This document shows, in pieces, positions 58,605 to 64,000 of a DNA stretch of 64,000 bases. The notes below the pieces were generated by a model. That model worked only from the letters and a program-made list of their open reading frames with translations. It was not told the origin of the DNA and did not search any database. Position numbers and translations under genes: made by a program. The stretch covers positions 35,582,501 through 35,646,500 of the forward strand of contig NC_050098.1 in NCBI RefSeq assembly GCF_902167145.1. The letters are read 5' to 3'. The stretch comes from Zea mays. Its lineage: Eukaryota; Streptophyta; Magnoliopsida; Poales; Poaceae. Position 1 is the first letter of the stretch, and every line of letters begins with the position of its first letter.

Positions 58605-59267
58605 ATCTCCCCCTTTTTGGTGATTTATGCCAACACATCCAAAAGCAACTAAAAGAAGTGCAACATCATTGCAATTGAGAACAAAATTGTATTTGCACAA
58701 ATTTTGACATATTTGGATCATTCTTTGCCACCACTTGGTTTGTTTTTGCAAATCAAATTCATTTTCCTATCTCTAAGTCAAACACACTTGTTTAGGCACA
58801 AAGAGAGATATTCCAATGGAAAAATTGACCAAGTGCCAAAAACTCCCCCTTTTTCCCATAATCATAAATTCTCCCCCACAAGAGACCAAATTTTGCAACA
58901 AGAGTATTTTAGACAAATCAAAAATTCTAACTCTACTATTTTCAAAATTCTCAAATGGTAGTTGATCCATTTGCTTTGGCCTTAATTTCTCCCCCTTTGG
59001 CATCAAGCACCAAAACGGGATCATTTTTGGCCCCTTTAACCCCATTGCCTCACCAAAAATGTCAATTAAGAGAAAAAGGTAATAAGAGCATAAGAATGAA
59101 CTTGGAGGTGAGTACACTAATACCGGAGTGCAGTGGAAGTCTTTGCATGGTCCAAGTTCACATTTCCCTTTCAATGCACCTTTGAGACTACATCAAGTAA
59201 CTCAAACACAAGGGTTAGTCTCAAAGGGTCAAGTTGTAGCACTTCTCCCCCTAAATATGTGCATCAT
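58605..59267 (-). other. Purine tract and 3' UTR of Sirevirus B
   Basis: The minus strand next to the LTR reads CCAAAAAGGGGGAGA, the PPT. Further GGGGGAG-type tracts occur at about 58850, 58873 and 58990. A copy of the LTR-start word TTGAAAGGGAAATGTG lies at about 59161-59176. Confidence 0.7.
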
Positions 59268-60353
59268 TCACACATGGACTTGTGAGGTCCGGGGATCCCT
59301 TGCACAACTTGAGCACCATAAATAAGCAACAAATTTTATAAGTGCATAAAGTAATGACCCTATCATAGACCGGTATGACTTTTGATCAACAGACTTACCT
59401 CCTTTATTGAGGTTGACATGTCTGTCGGTTCCCATAGGTGTCTTCGCGAGCTTGGCGTCCTTCATCCCAAACTGCTTGAGAAGATCTTGAGTGTACTTCG
59501 TTTGGGAGATGAAGGTGCCGCCCTTGAGTTGCTTCACTTGGAACCCAAGGAAGTAGTTCAACTCGCCCATCATTGACATCTCAAACTTTTGAGTCATCAC
59601 CCTGCTAAACTCCTCACAAGACTTTTGGTTAGTAGAACCAAATATTATGTCATCGACATAAGTTTGGCACACAAAAAGATCACTGTCACAAGTCTTAGTG
59701 AAAAGAGTGGGATCGACTTTCCCAACCTTGAAAGAATTAGCAATTAAGAAATCTCTAAGGCATTCATACCATGCTCTTGGGGCTTGCTTAAGTCCATAAA
59801 GCGCGTTAGAGAGCTTAAACACATGGTTGGGGTACCTGTCATCCTCAAAGCCAGGGGGTTGTTCCACGTACACCTCCTCCTTGATTGGCCCGTTGAGGAA
59901 AGCGCTCTTCACATCCATTTGAAACAACCTGAAAGAGTGGTGACCGACATAGGCTAATAATATTCTAACAGACCCTAGCCTAGCCATAGGAGCAAAAGTC
60001 TCCTCGAAATCAAAACTTGCGACTTGGGCATAACCTTTTGCCACAAGTTGAGCCTTGTTTCTTATCACCACCCCGTGCTCGTCTTGCTTGTTGCGGAACA
60101 CCCACTTGGTTCCCACAACATTTTGCTTGGGACGTGGCACCAGGCTCCAAACTTCGTTCCTCTTGAAGTTGTTGAGCTCTTCCTGCATGGCCAACACCCA
60201 GTCCGGATCTTGCAAGGCCTCTTCTACCCTGAAAGGCTCAATAGAAGAGACAAACAAGTAATGCTCACAAAAATTAGCTAATCTTGAGCGAGTAGTTACT
60301 CCCTTGCTTATGTCACCCAGAATCTGAACGACGGGGTGATTTCTTTGGATCAT
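59268..60353 (-). pseudogene. Reverse transcriptase of Sirevirus B, RNase H missing
   Basis: Blocks in order on the minus strand: [68 protein letters not shown], the catalytic YVDDIIFG, and [17 protein letters not shown]. After SMIGSLLY the sequence changes abruptly (about 59340) into unrelated text and stops. The RNase H domain present in element D is absent, so a deletion of RNase H and part of the 3' UTR is likely. The junction with integrase near 60350 is frameshifted. Confidence 0.9.
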
Positions 60354-61900
60354 CGCTCGGACTTGAGTTGCAGGGGCCAGTGGGCTTCTTCCTCCAAAAC
60401 TTGTTCTCCTTGTGCTCCCCCTTGATTACACGCCTCTTCTTGAGGAACCTGTCCATCATCTTGAGTAGGGAGATGCACCATTATTGAGGAAGAAGGTTGA
60501 TCTTGCTCTTGTTGTTCCTGTGGTCGCACATCTCCAATCGCCATGGTGCGTATTGCGGCCGTTGGAACATCATCTTCATCTATGTCATCAAGATCAACTT
60601 GCTCTCTTGGAGAGCCATTAGTCTCATCAAATACAACGTCGCTAGAGACTTCAACCAAACCCGATGATTTGTTGAAGACTTTATACACCTTTGTATTTGA
60701 GTCATACCCTAGTAAAAACCCTTCTACAGCTTTGGGAGCAAATTTGGAATGTCTACCTTTCTTCACCAAAATGTAGCATTTGCTCCCAAATACACGAAAG
60801 TAAGAGACATTGGGTTTGTTACTGGTAAGGAGTTCGTAGGAGGTCTTCTTGAGGAGACGATGCAGATAGAGCCGGTTTATGGCATGGCAAGCTGTGTTCA
60901 CAGCTTCCGACCAAAACTGCTCGGGCGTCTTGAACTCTCCAAGCATTGTCCTCGCCATGTCGATAAGCGTCCTGTTATTCCTCTCTACCACACCATTTTG
61001 TTGTGGTGTGTAGGGAGCGGAGAACTCATGCTTGACACCTTCCTCCTCAAGATACTCCTCAACTTGTAAGTTCTTGAACTCGGACCCATTGTCGCTCCTT
61101 ATCTTTTTCACCTTGAGCTCAAATTCGTTTTGAGCCCTCCTTAGAAAGCGCTTCAGGGTCCCTTGGGTTTCTGATTTATCCTGCAAAAAGAACACCCAAG
61201 TGAAGCGGGAAAAGTCATCTACAATTACAAGACCATACTTACTTCCCCCGATGCTAAGGTAGGCGACGGGTCCGAAGAGATCCATGTGAAGAAGCTCCAG
61301 TGGTCTTGATGTTGTCATCACATTCTTGCTGTGATGAGTGCTTCCCACCTGTTTCCCTGCCTGACACGCTGCACAAGGTCTGTCTTTCTCGAAGCAGACA
61401 TTGGTTAGTCCTAACACATGTTCTCCCTTTAGAAGTTTATGAAGATTCTTCATCCCAACATGTGCTAGATGGCGATGCCACAACCAGCCCATGCTAGTCT
61501 TAGCTATTAAGCATGCATCTAGATCGGCCTCCTCTTTCGAAAAATCAACTAAGTAGAGTTTGCCGTCTAATACACCCTTAAATGCTAATGAACCATCACT
61601 CCTTCTAAAGACAGAAACATCAACATTTGTAAACAAACAATTGTAGCCCATGTGGCACAATTGACTTACAGACAGGAGGTTGTAACCAAGCAACTCTACT
61701 AGAAATACGTTTGAAATGGAGTGCTCGTTGGTGATGGCTATCTTGCCCAAGCCTTTGACCTTGCTTTGGTTCCCATCTCCAAAGATGATCGTATCCTGGG
61801 AATCCTTGTTCTTGACGTAGGAGGTGAACATCTTCTTCTCCCCCGTCATGTGGTTTGTGCATCCGCTGTCGATAATCCAGCTTGAGCCCCCCGGATGCAT
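60350..61900 (-). pseudogene. Protease and integrase of Sirevirus B
   Basis: The minus-strand reading from HPGGSSWIIDSGCTNHMTG (protease DSG) continues through the zinc region (HRHLAHVGMKNL, CAACQAGKQ) and the integrase core with D in LLHMDLFGP, D in RSDNGSEF and E in GVVERNNRTL. The C-terminal part (FRVFGSKCYIL, FLLGYDSNTKVYKV) and the acidic linker follow. This 516-codon stretch has no stop and is the best-preserved part of element B. It ends at a frame change just before RT. Confidence 0.9.
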
Positions 61901-61916
61901 AAACCTGCAAGGTAAT

Positions 61917-62875
61917 TTACACTTGGGTTTTAGGTACCCAACTCTTGTTGGGTCCTACAAGGTTAGTCACAATAGCCTTTGGAACCCAAATACAAGCCTT
62001 ATCTCCCTTGCATTTGGATCCCAACTTCCTAGCAACTACTTTTTCATTCTTACTAAAAATTGCAAAAGAAGTATTGCAAGCATGGTAAATAGTAGAAGGT
62101 TCATTACATACTCTCCTAGACACATGATGCACAACATGATTTCTCCTAGGCTTACCATGCACAAAAGTAGAGCTAGAGGCAATCATAGCATGTGAATTAA
62201 AGGCATCATGATCATAACTGAAAGCATTATTCCTTTGAGTACTACTAGCCATAGGGGCCTTCCCTTTCTCCTTGTTGAGAATGGGAGCCCTTTGGCTTGT
62301 TAAGTTCTTGGCTTCCTTTCGATAGCCAAGTCCATCCTTAATTGAGGGGTGTCTACCAACGGTGTAGGCATCCCTAGCAAATTTTAATTGATCAAAATTA
62401 ATTTTGCAAGTCTTATGTTGAGTATTAAGACTTGCCACCTCATCATTTAATTTGGTAATAGACATAAGGTGTTCATTACAAGCATCAACATCAAAATCCT
62501 TACATCTATTACAAATACTAACATGATCTACACTTGAACTAGATTTATTTGCTTTCTCTAGCTTAGCATTTAAATCACCATTTACACTCTTTAAACTAGA
62601 CACAGTTTCATGGCAAGCAGATAACTCAGAAGATAGCATGTCATTTCTTTTAATTTCTAGAGCAAGAGATTTTTGCACACTAACAAACTTATCATGCTCC
62701 TCATATAAAATATCCTCTTGTTTTTCTAACAATCTATTCTTTTCATTTAGAGCGTCAATTAATTCATTGATCTTTTCTACCTTAGCTCTATCTAAACCTT
62801 TGAACAAGCTAGAGTAGTCTACTTCATCATCACTAGAATCCTCATCACTAGAAGTAGAGTACTTGGGGGAATCAA
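61917..62875 (-). pseudogene. gag of Sirevirus B, C-terminal part
   Basis: The minus-strand reading carries the acidic SSDEDSSDDEVDY stretch, a coiled-coil-like middle (LNEKNRLLEKQEDILYEE) and the conserved end WVPKTQV with a stop at 61917-61919. The CCHC knuckle and gag core are missing because the Cinful/Zeon-like element starts at 62876. Confidence 0.88.
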
Positions 62876-63504
62876 TGTGGGGGACAGATATCCCCCGGGT
62901 CCACTAAAAGAGTAAAAGACCTCACGAAAGGCCCAAGGGCCCAATAAATCGTAAGGTCATTCTTTCGTGGGCCTAGGGAGGAACAATCAGCAAAGCAGTT
63001 TGACACGAGGCCGGATTGGTGCAAACCCGGACGGCCCACAACGTCGAGCGAGCGACCACAACAGAGATCCGACTTTCCCGCGCTGGATCCCCCATGCAAC
63101 GGAGCCATGCGAGGATAGGTCGGCAGAACTACAGGGAGATAAACTCAAACAGTTCACTATCTTTTAGCTACACATTGTTATCATATCCACGTGTATTGCC
63201 CCACGGTTGAATATATAAGGCCTAGGGGGCACCCCTTCAGAACGATCGACCCTATTACTTAGCCACCCACTTCAACTCTCTGCATTCTCATTTCAGAGAG
63301 CTCTCTTGTAATCTTGTTCACCCAGCATACTCACCAGGACGTAGGGTGTTACGCATCTCTAAGCGGCCCGAACCTATAAACATTGTCCACTGTCCCTCGT
63401 GCAACTGGCACGAACCATTTTGCTACAGTCGTCGACACCGTCCTACTCCTAAAAACACCTTAAGGGGTAACCCCGGGTGTGCGGTCGGACCCAAAACACC
63501 GACA
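62876..63504 (+). repeat. 5' LTR of the Cinful/Zeon-like element
   Basis: 629 bp, TGTGGGGG...ACACCGACA. It has a palindrome GGGGGACAGATATCCCCC at its start and a TATATAA box at 63212-63218. Confidence 0.82.
63212..63218 (+). promoter_or_regulatory. TATA box of the Cinful/Zeon-like LTR
   Basis: TATATAA followed by GGCCTAGGGGGC; suitable spacing to the LTR end (about 290 bp). Confidence 0.55.
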
Positions 63505-63506
63505 GC

Positions 63507-63524
63507 TGGCGCGCCAGGTAGGGG
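63507..63524 (+). other. Primer-binding site of the Cinful/Zeon-like element
   Basis: TGGCGCGCCAGGTAGGGG two bases after the LTR, identical to that of both Tat-type gypsy copies in the window. Confidence 0.75.
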
Positions 63525-63550
63525 GTGTGTCGACGATCCAAGCTAGCTCA

Positions 63551-64000
63551 ATGGCCGTCACCTTCCACAGCAAGATCACCCTCCGTCCCGGATCCGTATT
63601 CTGCTTCGGAACAATCTCATCCGTAGAAAATGAAGAGGGAACTCTACACCGCATTGCGGATCCGCCGGAAAAGAAGTCTCCTCCAACAAACTCTGAAAAC
63701 GTCGGAGAAGCGCAACCTCCAGCTCTCCGGAAAAAGATCGTCTCCGGAAAGTCAGGGGCCAAGGGCCCGCTGACCCAGAGAACTCCACTGTCTACCTCCC
63801 CGACAAAAGAATGGACACAGATCGCGAAGAAGAAGGAGACCAAGGGGAAGTAAGTTGTTCTTTCCGTTCCTCCGCCCTCAAAGGAGAACGGAAAGAAGGT
63901 CACCACGACAGCAACACCATTCTATCCCGACGTCCTCTTCATCGGGAGAGTGGAGTCGCCTACCGTCTCCGACGACGAGCCGACCATACCCGGAGAAGAA
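63551..64000 (+). pseudogene. gag N-terminal part of the Cinful/Zeon-like element (partial)
   Basis: ATG at 63551 opens a reading (MAVTFHSKITLRPGSVFCFG) that meets TAA at 63851-63853 after 100 residues. It then continues in the same frame to the window edge (PFYPDVLFIGRVESPTVSDD). One base change from CAA would explain the stop. The opening resembles in layout the gag start of copies A and C. It is called a pseudogene only on this stop; a short separate leader ORF is the alternative. Confidence 0.6.

Larger units (their letters stand above)
35118..62875 (-). mobile_element. Sirevirus (Ty1/copia, Opie/Ji-type) element B, with nested insertions, right end off-window
   Basis: On the minus strand: gag (62875 leftwards, 5' part cut by the element at 62876), integrase, RT, a deleted RNase H region, a 3' UTR, a purine tract, and the 3' LTR (58604 down to 57643, continued at 35362-35118 beyond the gypsy element inserted at 35363-57637). 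The LTR starts TGAAAGGGAAATGTGCCC and ends with ...CCCCCTCTAGGTGCTCTCA, about 1207 bp once the insertion is taken out. The candidate left target duplication is cactt (35113-35117); the partner lies off-window. Confidence 0.88.
62876..64000 (+). mobile_element. Cinful/Zeon-like gypsy element, 5' end, runs off the window
   Basis: Starts TGTGGGGGACAGATATCCCCCGG inside the gag of Sirevirus B; only the left candidate duplication atcaa (62871-62875) is visible. A 629-bp LTR is followed by the PBS TGGCGCGCCAGGTAGGGG and the beginning of gag. LTR size and start sequence fit the maize Cinful/Zeon family as I remember it; I could not compare. Confidence 0.8.

Noticed and set aside
1..64000. tRNA and rRNA genes
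   Set aside because: I saw no cloverleaf-compatible tRNA with A and B boxes and no rRNA landmark; only primer-binding sites complementary to tRNA ends.

Overview
The window is plant nuclear DNA, almost certainly a grass and most likely maize (Zea mays) or a close relative. The grounds are Sirevirus (Ty1/copia, Opie/Ji-type) LTRs packed with the palindrome CACCGGACTGTCCGGTG, GC-rich Tat-lineage Ty3/gypsy elements, a Cinful/Zeon-like LTR, Tourist- and Stowaway-type MITEs, and one long multi-exon gene with GT-AG introns. There is no operon, no bacterial feature and no CRISPR array.

Layout. 1-11040: minus-strand Tat-type gypsy element (copy A) running off the left edge, split at 1194-5247 by a 4.05-kb solo-LTR-like insertion with TSD gtgag. 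11041-22430: one apparently intact host gene on the minus strand, coding span 11425-22209, 20 exons, 946 residues, encoding a PIG-O-type GPI ethanolamine phosphate transferase. Its intron 9 holds a 4.8-kb copia element (15399-20216, TSD tttag) and intron 18 a LINE 3' end. 22430-28120: MITEs and a broken N-terminal copy of an ILP1/PAXBP1 (GCFC)-like gene, disrupted by an exonic MITE, a 2.8-kb solo-LTR-like insertion (24836-27620, TSD ggcac), a nonsense codon and frameshifts. 28140-35117: decayed copia and gypsy fragments, a Sirevirus solo LTR (29497-30696, TSD atgaa) and a long LTR-like non-coding block with a 41-bp minisatellite.

35118-64000 is a nest of elements. A minus-strand Sirevirus (B) begins at 35118 and leaves the window on the right. 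A plus-strand Tat-type gypsy element (C, 35363-57637, TSD caagt) sits in B's 3' LTR. A plus-strand Sirevirus (D, 47429-55942, TSD gctgg) sits in C. A Cinful/Zeon-like gypsy element starts at 62876 inside B's gag. Element D is very young: its two 1324-bp LTRs show one difference by eye. It nevertheless lacks the whole reverse transcriptase and has a frameshifted gag. All retroelement genes in the window are broken or truncated.

Functionally, the PIG-O-like gene is the only convincing host gene; it would act in the ER membrane in GPI-anchor assembly. Everything else records insertion, LTR-LTR recombination and decay. I found no evidence of a novel multi-gene system. The most interesting signals are an in-frame amber codon between protease and RT shared by both gypsy copies, the recently inserted RT-less Sirevirus, and the MITE inside a coding exon.
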